Shown one piece after another: positions 32,402 through 41,875 of a DNA stretch of 53,179 nucleotides. The notes below the pieces were generated by a model. The model worked only from the letters and a program-made list of their open reading frames with translations, was not told where the DNA came from and searched no databases. The translations under genes were made by a program, and so were the position numbers. The DNA is from Lachnospiraceae bacterium (GTDB taxonomy: Bacteria > Bacillota > Clostridia > Lachnospirales > Lachnospiraceae): positions 1 to 53,179 of the forward strand of contig JAAUZU010000004.1 in assembly GCA_014804445.1 (NCBI GenBank), in the 5' to 3' direction. Every line of letters begins with the position of its first letter. The first letter of the stretch is position 1.

Positions 32402-33100
32402 CTACCGGCAGTTTTTTGTGTAACGGCATGCCGGAAAACCACTACAACCCCAAAACATACCGAATCTTCCTTTTCTCTTTATCAAAATACAGCCACATTC
32501 CGGACAGCATGCGTCCTGCTCGCTGCTTTCCATATGTAATCTTTCTTTTTCCTTTTCCTTCCAGATTTTCAAAAGGGCTTCATAACATTTCTGGTTCATG
32601 CGGCAGTCCGCCAGCGCTCGGTGCGCGCCCTCTGTCTCAAAGCCAAAATATTCTGACAAGTCTGTCAGTTTGTAATGTCTTAACTGCGGAAGACAGCTTT
32701 TTGCAAGATACAGTGTATCCACATAATTGTTTGTAATCTGCCTGTCGAGCGTTTTTGCCGCTCCTGCATATACAAAGGGTAAATCAAAGCTGTGAATATT
32801 GTGTCCGACCAAAACAGCTTCCCCCGCAAAATCCAAAAATGCGCCAAGTGCCTCTGCAAGATGAGGCGCGTTTTTTACCATTGCGTCCGTAATGCCATTT
32901 ACCCGGGAAGCCGCCCACGGTATCGGAATACCCGGATTGACCAGCGTAGAAAATTCCTCTTCCACAGAGCCGTCACGCACCTTGATTCCCGATATTTCAA
33001 TAATTTCATCTCTGGCGGGGCTCAGCCCCGTTGTTTCCAAATCAAAAACCACATAATTTTCCGCATAATCATGCAATCTTTTTCCTATTTTCCCTGTCAT
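32402..33100 (-). CDS. DnaQ-like 3'-5' exonuclease with topoisomerase-type zinc ribbon
   Basis: A 232-residue DEDD exonuclease. FDLETTGL (Exo I) near residue 19, [11 protein letters not shown] (Exo II) near 99 and HRALADC (Exo III) near 160 are present. The last 35 residues add a four-Cys topoisomerase-like zinc ribbon (CPECG ... [15 protein letters not shown]). This domain pairing suggests a repair or RNase-type exonuclease rather than the polymerase proofreading subunit. 17 bp separate it from the MmcQ gene upstream. Confidence 0.88.
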   Translation of the reverse strand: MTGKIGKRLHDYAENYVVFDLETTGLSPARDEIIEISGIKVRDGSVEEEFSTLVNPGIPIPWAASRVNGITDAMVKNAPHLAEALGAFLDFAGEAVLVGHNIHSFDLPFVYAGAAKTLDRQITNNYVDTLYLAKSCLPQLRHYKLTDLSEYFGFETEGAHRALADCRMNQKCYEALLKIWKEKEKERLHMESSEQDACCPECGCILIKRKGRFGMFWGCSGFPACRYTKNCR

Positions 33101-33117
33101 AATCTGTTTCCTGTATG

Positions 33118-33489
33118 TTATGGATTTCCTTTGTTCTTTTTACTGTTTCGCCTTTTCCCTGATGGCTTCACCAAATCATAGCTTTCGTCTATCATTCTGC
33201 GCACATCCGCTTCCGGAACGGTTCCGTTTAAAATGATGGAACTCCAATGCTCTTTATTCAGATGATATGCCCCAATCACTGCTTCGAACGCCTCGCGCCA
33301 AAAATCGCGCCATTCCGGCCGCATCTTCACATTAATCCAGATATTCCCTTCCCGCTCAAAAATCCAGGCAAATACTTTTTTGTTATCCCTGCATCGGATA
33401 ACCAGCCAGTTTTCATCGTGAAAAGGCGCATCCGCATAGGTATCCGGCAGCGTCAGACAGTAAGCTGCCGCTTCTTCCCTCGTTATCAT
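33118..33489 (-). CDS. MmcQ/YjbR family protein
   Basis: A 123-residue protein of the MmcQ/YjbR (CyaY-like fold) family: [27 protein letters not shown] at the N-terminus, KVFAWIFE and a [15 protein letters not shown] block. Function unknown; probably DNA-binding from the fold. The ATG at 33489 is preferred over one at 33501 because GGAGG lies just before it. Basic C-terminal tail. Confidence 0.88.
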   Translation of the reverse strand: MITREEAAAYCLTLPDTYADAPFHDENWLVIRCRDNKKVFAWIFEREGNIWINVKMRPEWRDFWREAFEAVIGAYHLNKEHWSSIILNGTVPEADVRRMIDESYDLVKPSGKRRNSKKNKGNP

Positions 33490-33537
33490 TTCTGCCTCCA
33501 TGTTTACCGCTTTTCACTGTAAATCATGATAAAAAAA

Positions 33538-33611
33538 TGGGGCCAATGGGGCTCGAACCCATGACCTCTCGCGTGTGAGGCGAACGCTCATCCCAGCTGA
33601 GCTATGACCCC
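33538..33611 (-). tRNA. tRNA-Val (anticodon CAC)
   Basis: The minus strand folds as a standard tRNA: acceptor GGGGTCA/TGGCCCC, a D arm GCTC...GAGC, anticodon stem TTCGC/GCGAG around loop CTCACAC giving CAC, and T arm ATGGG-TTCGAGC-CCCAT. The discriminator is A and CCA is not encoded. A run of T follows as terminator. It reads the GUG codon. Confidence 0.97.
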
Positions 33612-33687
33612 ATATCAATATTATACACCCGCCCCTAAGTACATTGCAACTGTTTTTTACCTCATACTCTTCGCCGTTGGCACTGAC

Positions 33688-33722
33688 TTAAGGAAGTGCT
33701 GATTTAATCAGCGCTTCCTTAA
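33688..33722. other. 35-bp palindrome containing the NlpC/P60 stop codon
   Basis: TTAAGGAAGTGCTGATT pairs with AATCAGCGCTTCCTTAA with one mismatch. The stop codon of the NlpC/P60 gene lies in one arm. It has no T-run, so termination would depend on the stem alone. Confidence 0.6.
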
Positions 33723-34954
33723 ATAATCCGCCTCACAGACAAAATCTTTTTATAGGTCGCCTTGCTTACCTTAATTCCTGTTTTGACATTGCTTGCATGC
33801 ACAATATACCCGCCGCCGATGTACAATGCCACATGTCCGTCGTAGCAGATCAAATCACCCGGCTGGGCATTTTCATAGCTGACCTCCGTGCCCGCGCTTC
33901 GCTGCAGATAAGAGGTGCGGGGTATTGTGTACCCAAAATTAGAATAGATGCGGTAGGTAAATCCGGAACAGTCCGCCCCATTCGTCAGGCTGGTACCGCC
34001 CAGCACATAGGGGTTGCCTATATACTGGCAGCCATAGCGGGCTATCTGTTTACCCAAATCGCTGCCGGACGCCCCGTTGATAATATCAGCAACGGACTGA
34101 GACACCGTATAACTGCCATTTGCCGCAGCACTTCTGCGCTCTGCCTCTTCAATCTTTTTCAGTTCTGCCTGCTCCTGCTGAATTTTTACCTTCAAAGCGT
34201 TGGCTTCCTGTCTCATGCGGGCTATCTGCGCATCATAATTGGCAGACTCCCGCTTCTTTCTGTCCAAAAGCCCATTCAGATACGCTATCTGCAAGCCCAT
34301 CTCCTCGTGATCTGCCTCCAGAAGATCCCTTTCCGCTTCCAGAGAAGCTTTTTCCTCCTCTAAAAGAGCCTTTTCCTCCTCCAGCCTTTCCCAAATCCGT
34401 TTGACTTCTTCCCGTGCAGCCTCATACTCTGCAAGCATATTCTGGTCATACGTATAGACAGCTTCAACATAGCTCTGCAGCGTCAGTACCTCGCTGAAGC
34501 TCGATGCAGAAAATAAAACGGACAGATAATCCGTGTCGCCATTCTCATACAGATACTGGATTCGGGCAACCATGGCGTCATACTGCGCTTCTTCCCTTTC
34601 GCACGCCTCCTCATACAGGCCCTGTGTCGTCCGGATATCTGCTTCCTTCGCCATGATATCCTGCACCTTTGCTTCGATGGCCGCCTCGCTGGCAGCAATA
34701 TTATCCTCCAACTCTCCGATAACCGTCATCGTGTTGATAAGCTCCGCATCCAAATCGCAGATTTCCTCTTCCAACAGGTCCTGCTCATCCTGCAGCGCAA
34801 GCATATCGTCATTGATATCACTTAACGCCGCATTGTCCTGATTGATTTGGTCCTTAATATCCTGCGCCGTAGTCGCATCCGCGGAAATCGTCATCATCCC
34901 GATAAGCGTAATCACCAGTATTAAGTTTATGATTTTGATGGCCGCTTTCTTCAT
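33719..34954 (-). CDS. PcsB-like coiled-coil NlpC/P60 peptidoglycan hydrolase
   Basis: A 411-residue secreted wall hydrolase. A signal peptide (to about residue 27) leads to a long PcsB/CwlO-type coiled coil (30-270), as used for FtsEX control of division hydrolases. The NlpC/P60 domain has catalytic Cys329 (ADCSGF), His374 (DGHVALYIG) and His386 (YIVHAS). It probably cleaves D-Glu-meso-DAP bonds. It lies 12 bp downstream of asnS, possibly read through from it. Confidence 0.92.
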   Translation of the reverse strand: MKKAAIKIINLILVITLIGMMTISADATTAQDIKDQINQDNAALSDINDDMLALQDEQDLLEEEICDLDAELINTMTVIGELEDNIAASEAAIEAKVQDIMAKEADIRTTQGLYEEACEREEAQYDAMVARIQYLYENGDTDYLSVLFSASSFSEVLTLQSYVEAVYTYDQNMLAEYEAAREEVKRIWERLEEEKALLEEEKASLEAERDLLEADHEEMGLQIAYLNGLLDRKKRESANYDAQIARMRQEANALKVKIQQEQAELKKIEEAERRSAAANGSYTVSQSVADIINGASGSDLGKQIARYGCQYIGNPYVLGGTSLTNGADCSGFTYRIYSNFGYTIPRTSYLQRSAGTEVSYENAQPGDLICYDGHVALYIGGGYIVHASNVKTGIKVSKATYKKILSVRRII

Positions 34955-34966
34955 CTACACTCCCAT

Positions 34967-36358
34967 TTATAGCTCGCAGTTGTTTACCGTTCTCGGGAAA
35001 GGTATCACATCCCTGATATTTCCCATTCCTGTCAGATACATGACGCATCTCTCAAAACCAAGTCCGAAGCCCGCATGACGGACGGAACCGTACTTTCTCA
35101 AATCGAGGTAAAAATCGTAGTCCTCCTTGTTCAGACCCATTTCCTCCATTCGCGCTTCCAGTACCTCGAGTTTGTCTTCCCTCTGGCTGCCGCCGATGAT
35201 TTCCCCGATGCCGGGTACCAGACAGTCCATGGCTGCAACTGTCTTGCCGTCGTCGTTCAGCTTCATATAAAATGCTTTGATTTCTTTTGGATAATCGGTT
35301 ACAAACACAGGACGCCTAAATTCCTGCTCCGTCAGGTATCTCTCATGCTCTGTCTGTAAATCACAGCCCCATGACACCTTGTATTCAAATTCATCATTGT
35401 GCTTTTCCAAAATCGCAACCGCTTCCGTATAAGTGACATGGGCGAAATCCGAGTGCAGCACATGCTCCAGTCTCTCAATCAGCCCCTTGTCCACAAACTG
35501 GTTAAAGAACGCCATCTCAGCGGGCGCATTTTCCAGTACATAGCGGATAATATGCTTCAACATGGACTCAGCAAGCACCATATCGTCCGTCAAATCCGCA
35601 AATGCAATTTCCGGCTCAATCATCCAGAACTCCGCCGCATGTCTGGTGGTATTGGAATTTTCCGCCCTGAAAGTAGGACCGAAGGTATATACATTCTTAA
35701 ATGCAAACGCATAAGTCTCCAGATTCAACTGCCCGCTGACAGTCAGATTGGTCGGCTTACCAAAAAAGTCCTCCGAAAAGTCAACGTTTCCTTCTTCCGT
35801 CTTGGGAACATTCTGCAAATCAAGGGTCGTCACCTGAAACATTTCTCCGGCACCTTCACAGTCACTTCCCGTAATCAGCGGCGTATGCACATAGACAAAA
35901 CCTCTCTCCTGAAAGAAGGTATGAATGGCATAAGCAATCAGCGAGCGCACCCTGAACACTGCCTGAAACGTATTGGTCCTCGCACGCAGGTGGGGAATCG
36001 TTCTCAGATATTCAAAACTGTGGCGTTTTTTCTGCAGGGGATAATCTGCGCCGGACACACCTTCTACAAAGGCTTCCTCCGCCTGCATTTCAAATGGCTG
36101 CTTTGCCTCCGGCGTCGCCACGATAACGCCCTTCACCACAACTGCGGAACCTACATTCAACTTGCTGAGCTCTTCAAAATTGGCAAGCTTATCGCTGTAC
36201 ACTACCTGCAGTGTCTCAAAATAAGTGCCGTCGTTAATGACAATAAAACCAAACGTCTTTGAGTCGCGGTTGCTTCTCACCCAGCCGCCCACAGTTACCT
36301 CTTTTCCAAAATAATTCTCTCTGTTGCGATACAATTCCTTAATATCCGTTAATTCCAT
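34967..36358 (-). CDS. asnS: Asparaginyl-tRNA synthetase
   Basis: A 463-residue class II aminoacyl-tRNA synthetase. An N-terminal OB-fold ([14 protein letters not shown]) is followed by the catalytic domain with [21 protein letters not shown] (motif 1 region), [22 protein letters not shown] (motif 2) and the C-terminal [15 protein letters not shown] (motif 3). The length is typical. GGGAGAAG precedes the ATG. No T-box leader is visible upstream. Confidence 0.97.
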   Translation of the reverse strand: MELTDIKELYRNRENYFGKEVTVGGWVRSNRDSKTFGFIVINDGTYFETLQVVYSDKLANFEELSKLNVGSAVVVKGVIVATPEAKQPFEMQAEEAFVEGVSGADYPLQKKRHSFEYLRTIPHLRARTNTFQAVFRVRSLIAYAIHTFFQERGFVYVHTPLITGSDCEGAGEMFQVTTLDLQNVPKTEEGNVDFSEDFFGKPTNLTVSGQLNLETYAFAFKNVYTFGPTFRAENSNTTRHAAEFWMIEPEIAFADLTDDMVLAESMLKHIIRYVLENAPAEMAFFNQFVDKGLIERLEHVLHSDFAHVTYTEAVAILEKHNDEFEYKVSWGCDLQTEHERYLTEQEFRRPVFVTDYPKEIKAFYMKLNDDGKTVAAMDCLVPGIGEIIGGSQREDKLEVLEARMEEMGLNKEDYDFYLDLRKYGSVRHAGFGLGFERCVMYLTGMGNIRDVIPFPRTVNNCEL

Positions 36359-36396
36359 GACTTCTCCCTTCTATATGCATTCATTGATAATGGATT

Positions 36397-36520
36397 GCGA
36401 AATATCTTTAGCAAGTGACGGAAATGTTCAATATAGACAAAAACGGGCTCCGAAGCAGTGGCAAGTCGCCCTTATTTTGTCTATATTGAACATTTCCTGT
36501 TTTACAACAGGAAATTTCGC
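36397..36520. repeat. Nested long inverted repeat upstream of asnS
   Basis: Perfect 23-base arms at 36420-36442 and 36475-36497 (GGAAATGTTCAATATAGACA and complement) flank a 32-base GC-rich loop. A second perfect 10-base stem (ATTTCCTGTT/AACAGGAAAT) overlaps the right arm, and outer GCGAAAT/ATTTCGC arms close the structure. It lies between asnS and the foldase gene, next to repeat copy 2. Terminator or degenerate mobile element; unclear. Confidence 0.6.
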
Positions 36521-36572
36521 CAGCGTCTAGTTTTTCACAAATAATTGTGACACTCATATTTGCCGGTTCCGA

Positions 36573-36707
36573 ATTGTGCATGTTGTGTATTCCATAAGCA
36601 GACCCTTGCTTACCGTCGGTACTTAGCGAGGTTTTTTCGAGCTTAGTACCGCTACGGTAAGCTCGGAGCGAAAGCGCGTCTGCGTTGGAATATACAACAT
36701 ACACAAT
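36573..36707. repeat. 135-bp palindromic repeat, copy 2
   Basis: Same length, orientation and inner stems as the copy at 28482-28616, with only scattered substitutions, several of which change both arms (GTATGTTATG/CATAACATAC became GCATGTTGTG/CAACATAC). Similarity continues a little outside the terminal repeats (GCCGGTT left, GACAAC right). Intergenic, after the foldase gene. Confidence 0.75.
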
Positions 36708-36751
36708 GACAACCGCATCATTCTTATGTTTCACAATTACCTATCATTTTC

Positions 36752-37825
36752 CTAATACTCTGTCACCTGTGCATTTTCAAACACAAAATCCACAACCTTC
36801 TCAAACATAAAATATTCCCTGAATTCCTCCTTGTCCGTGTCCGCAAGCAGCACTTCCACGGATTCCAGCCTATTCTCTTCTACAAAACGCTGCAGGGACT
36901 CGTCCAGCTCTTCGTCCGATACGTTTAAGCCTTCCTTGTTGGCAATGTACTGGAACATCATACCCTGACGGGCGCTTGCCTCCGCCACTTGTGCAGTATA
37001 AGATTCGGAATCTGTCCTGTAATAATAGGTGCAGAAGGTTTCCACATCCACCCCATACTGCGCCGCCTGACGTTCAAGCGATGCCCTGACATTTGCCGCA
37101 TATTTCTCCACCAGCACATCCGGCACTTTTTCACATTCCACAATGGTCTCCAGCACTCTGATGACCTCCGCTTCCTTTGCGGAGCTATACTGGTAATCTG
37201 CATTGTATTCCAGATAGTCGCGGCAATAGACCTTGAAGTCCTCCATCGTCGTATATTCTCCGTTTGTATACCAGCTAACTACATCATCCGGAATTTCGGC
37301 AGTCGTCGCCGGATAAATATAATTGACAGTAACCGTAAATACCACAGCCTGTCCCGCAAGCTCATCATTGTCGTACCAAGTCGGAAATGAAAGGTCTAAG
37401 TCCACGGTTTCACCCGGCATCACGCCCACCAGTCCGTCCTCAAAGCCCGGTATGAAACTGCCGGACCCCAGCGTCAGGCTTTGGTTTGCGGCAGTTCCGC
37501 CTTCAAACGCCACATCATCCTTTTTTCCCGAATAATCGATATTGACCGTATCTCCAAGTTCAGCAGCACGATCTTTGATACCGTCCTCGCTTGTCACATA
37601 TCCCGCCAGAGCTGATACAAGGGTTTCCTCAATCATTTCGTCCGTCACTTCCGTTTTGGGCGCCACCGTGAGGGAAAGCCCCGTATACGCCGAATTCCAG
37701 GTCAGATACTTTTCCACCTTAATATCCGCTAAATTTTTACTTTTCTCTTCTCCGCATCCTGTAAGCACGGCAAGCGCCACCAAAACCGGCATCAACACTG
37801 CTGCTCTTCTTATTTTCATCTCCAT
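36752..37825 (-). CDS. Trigger-factor-like FKBP peptidyl-prolyl isomerase lipoprotein
   Basis: A 357-residue protein with a lipobox (AVLTGC, Cys24) and thus a surface lipoprotein. Residues about 85-170 are an FKBP isomerase domain (GDTVNIDYSGK ... FIPGFEDGLVGVMPGE), and the helical remainder resembles the trigger factor C-terminal arm. Trigger factor is normally cytosolic; exported forms are thought to fold secreted proteins, like PrsA. It reads leftward into the 36.4-36.7 kb repeat region, which may end its transcript. Confidence 0.88.
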   Translation of the reverse strand: MEMKIRRAAVLMPVLVALAVLTGCGEEKSKNLADIKVEKYLTWNSAYTGLSLTVAPKTEVTDEMIEETLVSALAGYVTSEDGIKDRAAELGDTVNIDYSGKKDDVAFEGGTAANQSLTLGSGSFIPGFEDGLVGVMPGETVDLDLSFPTWYDNDELAGQAVVFTVTVNYIYPATTAEIPDDVVSWYTNGEYTTMEDFKVYCRDYLEYNADYQYSSAKEAEVIRVLETIVECEKVPDVLVEKYAANVRASLERQAAQYGVDVETFCTYYYRTDSESYTAQVAEASARQGMMFQYIANKEGLNVSDEELDESLQRFVEENRLESVEVLLADTDKEEFREYFMFEKVVDFVFENAQVTEY

Positions 37826-37870
37826 TCAACCTTCCCGCCATGCCATTTTTCACAACATGAACAATTCACG

Positions 37871-37955
37871 AATAATGACCTCCGGTCATTATTTGAGGCA
37901 AAACTTAGAAAATCTTGGCTTGTGTCCTTTACAAGCTTAGATTTTCTTTTTGCCT
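37871..37955. terminator. Two hairpins between the foldase and cls genes
   Basis: AATAATGACC/GGTCATTATT forms a perfect stem at 37871-37893. Next, AGGCAAAA...AGAAAATCT pairs with AGATTTTCT...TTTTGCCT at 37896-37955. Both lie downstream of cls on the minus strand and probably end its transcript. The rest of this 175-bp gap shows nothing else. Confidence 0.55.
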
Positions 37956-38000
37956 TTCACATTAGTTATAGCACAAATACCCGCTTCTTAAAAGCCTTTT

Positions 38001-39473
38001 TTACAAAAGCGGCGACAACAGCCTGCTCATCTGCTCCTTCAGGCGCACAGGCAGCGAGCGGCTGGCATACATGTCCTTTGTCACCAAAGTACAGTGCTTT
38101 AAATCTTCGATAAAATATTCTGTCATCTCTCTTGCCTTCGCCTCGTCGTAAACCACCGCATTTACTTCAAAATTCAAGGCAAAGCTTCTGATATCCATGT
38201 TGGCAGTGCCGCAGCAGAATACCTTTTCGTCCACCACAATCGCTTTTGTATGAAGGAAACCGTTGTTGTAGATATAGCATTTGGCTCCCGCCATAACCAA
38301 CTCTCCCATGTAGGAATATGTCGCCCAGTACACAAAAGGATGGTCCGGCTTGCAGGGAATCATCAGATTGACCTCCACACCGGAATGTATCGCCATCATC
38401 AGCGCCGTGTACAGTGCCTCGTCAGGTATGAAATAGGGCGTCTGGATATAAATTCGTTTCTGCGCCTTGTTGATGAGACGGACATAGTTGTCCCGCACAG
38501 GCTGCAGCGAGGTATCCGGCCCGCTGTAGATAATCTGCACGCCACACCTGTCGCGGCTTCCCGCCTGCATTCCCTCCATATATTTCGGCTCGGTAAACAG
38601 GTTTTCCTCCGCCGCATAGTTCCAGTCCAGCAGAAATCTCAATTCCAGCCCCTGCACCGCCTCGCCTATGATACGCAGGTGCGTGTCGCGCCAGTAGCCA
38701 AACCTGGGATCCAGACCGATATATTCCTTTCCGATGTTAAAGCCTCCCACATAGCCTACCTTATTGTCAATCACCACGATTTTCCTGTGGTTGCGGTAAT
38801 TGACACGAAGATGCAGGCGTCGCAGCAGAATCGGGAAAAATTCCGCCGTCTTAATGCCCTTGCCGTTCAGCTTTCGCCAGTAGCTTTTTCTCACGGAGCG
38901 GCAGCCCATTGCGTCAAACAGAACCCTGACCTCCACACCCTGCGCCGCCTTTTCCTCCAGCACCTCCCTGATGCGGTTAAAAAGTACATCGTTTTTTATA
39001 ATATAATACTGTATATGGATAAATTCCTTCGCCTGCCGCAAATCCTCCAGCAAAGCTTCAAATTTGGCGTTGCCGTCCGTGAAAATATCGATGTCGTTCT
39101 TGTTCGACAGCATTGCCCCCGTGGTGCTTAAGTTAAACATCACCAAATCAGAAAAGCCTTCTATATCGGGCGTGTGTTCCTGCAGCTCGTTGCTTCTCAG
39201 CTTAAGCTCCTGCTGCCGGATTGCCTCATTCAGCTTGTCCTCAATCTCCTTGACCTTAAACATCTTCCGCTTGTGCATATCCGTTCCGAGAAACAGGTAA
39301 AAAATAAACCCGAGTATCGGTATGAAATACAAGAGCATCAGCCATGTCCAGACGGTCTTCGGGTCCCTGCGCTGGAAAAACACGATAATCACCGCAAATA
39401 TTAAATTGAAAAATACCAAGTGTCCGAATATAAACCGCACTACCTCCACGGTAATATTCCATACCTGCTGCAT
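38001..39473 (-). CDS. cls: Cardiolipin synthase
   Basis: A 490-residue membrane enzyme joining two phosphatidylglycerol molecules into cardiolipin. Two N-terminal membrane helices (residues 12-32, 42-63) precede two phospholipase D HKD motifs: His229-Lys231-Asp236 (HRKIVVID) and His408-Lys410-Asp415 (HTKAIVVD), each followed by the GG or GT-N pattern. The start at 39473 (MQQVWNITVE) is chosen because it begins the first membrane helix with AAGGTGA upstream; a much longer open frame upstream has no membrane or Cls features. Confidence 0.93.
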   Translation of the reverse strand: MQQVWNITVEVVRFIFGHLVFFNLIFAVIIVFFQRRDPKTVWTWLMLLYFIPILGFIFYLFLGTDMHKRKMFKVKEIEDKLNEAIRQQELKLRSNELQEHTPDIEGFSDLVMFNLSTTGAMLSNKNDIDIFTDGNAKFEALLEDLRQAKEFIHIQYYIIKNDVLFNRIREVLEEKAAQGVEVRVLFDAMGCRSVRKSYWRKLNGKGIKTAEFFPILLRRLHLRVNYRNHRKIVVIDNKVGYVGGFNIGKEYIGLDPRFGYWRDTHLRIIGEAVQGLELRFLLDWNYAAEENLFTEPKYMEGMQAGSRDRCGVQIIYSGPDTSLQPVRDNYVRLINKAQKRIYIQTPYFIPDEALYTALMMAIHSGVEVNLMIPCKPDHPFVYWATYSYMGELVMAGAKCYIYNNGFLHTKAIVVDEKVFCCGTANMDIRSFALNFEVNAVVYDEAKAREMTEYFIEDLKHCTLVTKDMYASRSLPVRLKEQMSRLLSPLL

Positions 39474-39590
39474 CCAAGTCACCTTATCCTTCCTGCTTCG
39501 CATCCGCCAAAGCAGCCTTACAGACCAACAAAAGAAGGTCTGTACCATCATACCACAATGCTTCGGGAAAAAATACCCCCAAAAATCGTA

Positions 39591-39619
39591 TTGCCTAATA
39601 TTCCAAACAATGCTACAAT
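39591..39619 (+). promoter_or_regulatory. Promoter of the 39652 gene
   Basis: TTGCCT at 39591-39596, a 17-bp spacer and TACAAT at 39614-39619, about 30 bp before the GTG start. Confidence 0.65.
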
Positions 39620-39651
39620 ATTTTGTGCATAGTAAATTTAGGAGGTGTCTC

Positions 39652-40128
39652 GTGAGCACAGGTTGGATTATTGCCATTGTAGTTATCGTAGTTATCACCG
39701 CCATTTTGGCAGTGTTATACTTTTTGGGAAAGAAAGCGCAGAAAAAACAGGACGAGCAGCAGGCTCTCATGGAAGAGAACAAGCAGACGATTTCCATGCT
39801 GATTATTGACAAAAAGCGGATGAAGATGAAGGATGCCGGTCTGCCGCAGATGGTCATTGACCAGACGCCGAAGCTTATGCGCGGCGCCAAGCTGCCCATT
39901 GTGAAAGCAAAAGTCGGTCCCCAGATTTTATCGCTTGTCAGCGATGAAAAAATCTTTGACAGCATCCCTGTCAAAAAAGAGGTAAAGGCTGTCGTAAGCG
40001 GCATTTACATACTCGGCGTCAAAGGATTGCACGGTAAGCCGCAGGCCGCGCCCCAGAAGAAAAAGGGCTGGTTCAAGCGCGCTGTGGAAAAAGCACAGGA
40101 AAAAGCCGGTGCCAAGCCTGTCAAATAA
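39652..40128 (+). CDS. Membrane-anchored hypothetical protein
   Basis: A 158-residue protein starting at GTG after AGGAGG. Residues 5-25 are one membrane helix, so the basic remainder (pI clearly high, tail KKKGWFKRAVEKAQEKAG) is probably cytoplasmic. The middle (LIIDKKRMKMKDAGLPQMV ... AKVGPQILSLVSDEKIFD) looks like a small conserved domain seen in Clostridia, function unknown. Convergent with the DUF1934 gene. Confidence 0.75.
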   Translation: MSTGWIIAIVVIVVITAILAVLYFLGKKAQKKQDEQQALMEENKQTISMLIIDKKRMKMKDAGLPQMVIDQTPKLMRGAKLPIVKAKVGPQILSLVSDEKIFDSIPVKKEVKAVVSGIYILGVKGLHGKPQAAPQKKKGWFKRAVEKAQEKAGAKPVK

Positions 40129-40149
40129 CAGAAAGTACATGAATCATGT

Positions 40150-40596
40150 TTATGAGAGGCATGCCTTCGGCTGCCTCTTTTCTGATATTTCAACATTGAT
40201 TTTGCAATCTGCCAGAAACTCATAGTTTGCTTCCAGCGCATAGTCAATATCGATGCTTATTTTGTGCTCTTCTTCCGTGAGCGTTATTTTTTTCGCATCG
40301 ATTCCTATCAGCACATCTCCAAAAGGCGTGGCATAATTTGTCAGGTTCTTTTTATTTTCCTCAAAAAGCATATGCACATTGACAAAGCCCCTCTTTGTAA
40401 GCTCCATCATATTGTCTTTAAATTTAATGATATTTTTTGTCTTTTCGTCGGTTCCCTCTTCCGTTTCTTCAAAAATCACATACCGGCTGCTGTTCTTTTC
40501 ATAATACTCCGCCGCCGTAATCGTCTGCACATTACTCTCTGCTTCCGATGCGTCAAACTGTATCCCCTTTATTGCCAGCAAAACATCTTTCGTCAT
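40150..40596 (-). CDS. DUF1934 (YwiB-like) beta-barrel protein
   Basis: A 148-residue protein of the DUF1934 family, a calycin-like beta barrel: KDVLLAIKGIQ, YVIFEE, NIIKFKDNMMELTKRG, NYATPFGDVLIGIDAKKI and an IDIDYALE strand. Function unknown. The start at 40596 has GGAGG upstream; a frame to 40620 exists but lacks a site. It lies 44 bp after murI in the same direction. Confidence 0.85.
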   Translation of the reverse strand: MTKDVLLAIKGIQFDASEAESNVQTITAAEYYEKNSSRYVIFEETEEGTDEKTKNIIKFKDNMMELTKRGFVNVHMLFEENKKNLTNYATPFGDVLIGIDAKKITLTEEEHKISIDIDYALEANYEFLADCKINVEISEKRQPKACLS

Positions 40597-40640
40597 ACTA
40601 TCCTCCATGCCGGAGCACATTTTTCAATCTAAGCCCCATT

Positions 40641-41483
40641 CTAATATTCTTCAATATTTACCTGTCTGGCAGACAGTATTCCGTACTTGATAATAGAATT
40701 TGCAAAACGGATAAATTTTTCCGTGGTATCACTCACATAAAATTGATACCGGTTGCTGCCGAGCTTCGGCTCTTCCGTGTTTAAAAGCCCTTTCTCCGCC
40801 AGCATCTCCTTCAGTTCCCTTGCCGTCTCATAGGCGGGATTGACCAGCGTGACGCCATCACCCATAATCCTGCCGAGGGTGGAGCGAATCAGCGGATAGT
40901 GGGTACAGCCCAGAATCAAAGTATCGATATCCAAATCAATCAACTCCGTCAGATAGCGCCTTGCAATTTCATCCGTGACCGGATCCTCCAACAGTCCTTC
41001 CTCCACCAGCGGCACAAAGAGAGGACATGCTTTCTCCCATATGGTTACGCCGTGGTTCAGTTCTTCTATGTACCGATTATAAATACCGCTTCCGATGGTG
41101 GCCTCCGTCGCGATAACGCCGATTTTTTTGTTGCGGGTGGTGGCTGCCGCCACCTTTGCGCCGGGCTTTACCACACCAATGACAGGAATGTCACTCTCCT
41201 GCTCCAGCGCCTCCAAAGCGTAGGCGCTCACAGTATTGCATGCCGCCACTATGGTCTTGACATGATGTGTCTTTAAGAAACGGACAATCTGTCTGGAATA
41301 TCTTGTTACGGTTTCCTTGGATTTGCTGCCGTAGGGAAGCCTCGCCGTATCCCCAAAATAAACAATACTTTCATTGGGAATCTGGCGCATGATTTCCCTC
41401 GCCACCGTCAACCCGCCTATGCCGGAGTCAAATACGCCGATGGGCGCTTTTGCACACTCCACATTTCCTGTCGTTAGGTCCAT
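40641..41483 (-). CDS. murI: Glutamate racemase
   Basis: A 280-residue enzyme making D-glutamate for peptidoglycan. The substrate loop GVFDSGIGGLTV is near residue 16, and the two catalytic cysteines are Cys82 (AACNTVS) and Cys193 (GCTHYP). Length is normal. GAGAGGAA precedes the ATG. It lies in a leftward run with a small membrane protein gene upstream. Confidence 0.96.
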   Translation of the reverse strand: MDLTTGNVECAKAPIGVFDSGIGGLTVAREIMRQIPNESIVYFGDTARLPYGSKSKETVTRYSRQIVRFLKTHHVKTIVAACNTVSAYALEALEQESDIPVIGVVKPGAKVAAATTRNKKIGVIATEATIGSGIYNRYIEELNHGVTIWEKACPLFVPLVEEGLLEDPVTDEIARRYLTELIDLDIDTLILGCTHYPLIRSTLGRIMGDGVTLVNPAYETARELKEMLAEKGLLNTEEPKLGSNRYQFYVSDTTEKFIRFANSIIKYGILSARQVNIEEY

Positions 41484-41530
41484 ATTTCCTCTCTATTCCG
41501 CCGTCTAAGCGGCTCTCCTCAAAGGTAACT

Positions 41531-41794
41531 TCATTCCATTTTATTAAAGTAACGGCTCAGCCATTCCAGCAATCTGCTCTTTATTTTAATCTCTTCCGGC
41601 TCCGCTGACAAGAGGCTGTAATACAATTCGCTTCCTTCCGGCACGGTAAGCGCTTCCTCGCCGCCTTCCACACTGTATACAATCCGGCAGGTATCTTCAT
41701 AAATACTGAATTCCGGATAAAGCAGTCCGAAAAATCCCAGTGCCGCCAGTATCACTAAACTTTTTCTCCACAAAAGACTCGTTCTGTTTTTCAT
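41531..41794 (-). CDS. Small single-pass membrane protein
   Basis: An 87-residue protein with one N-terminal hydrophobic helix (SLVILAALGFFGLLYP) and a short extracytoplasmic domain (CRIVYSVEGGEEAL ... SRLLEWLSRYF). It starts at 41794 after GGGGATAAC. No family recognised. It lies 47 bp upstream of murI. Confidence 0.68.
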   Translation of the reverse strand: MKNRTSLLWRKSLVILAALGFFGLLYPEFSIYEDTCRIVYSVEGGEEALTVPEGSELYYSLLSAEPEEIKIKSRLLEWLSRYFNKME

Positions 41795-41875
41795 GTTATC
41801 CCCATTCCGAAGCGGTATTTGCAAAAACTTTAAGATTTCCGCTTCCTAATAGGAGTTTCGCCTTCTGTGAAAAAT

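Noticed and set aside
36359..36572. T-box riboswitch for asnS
   Set aside because: No AGGGTGGnACCGCG-type antiterminator is present on the minus strand; only plain inverted repeats are seen.
39474..40004. Extended N-terminus of cardiolipin synthase
   Set aside because: The frame is open to 40004 but overlaps a real gene on the other strand and has no Cls features; the membrane helix and ribosome site fix the start at 39473.
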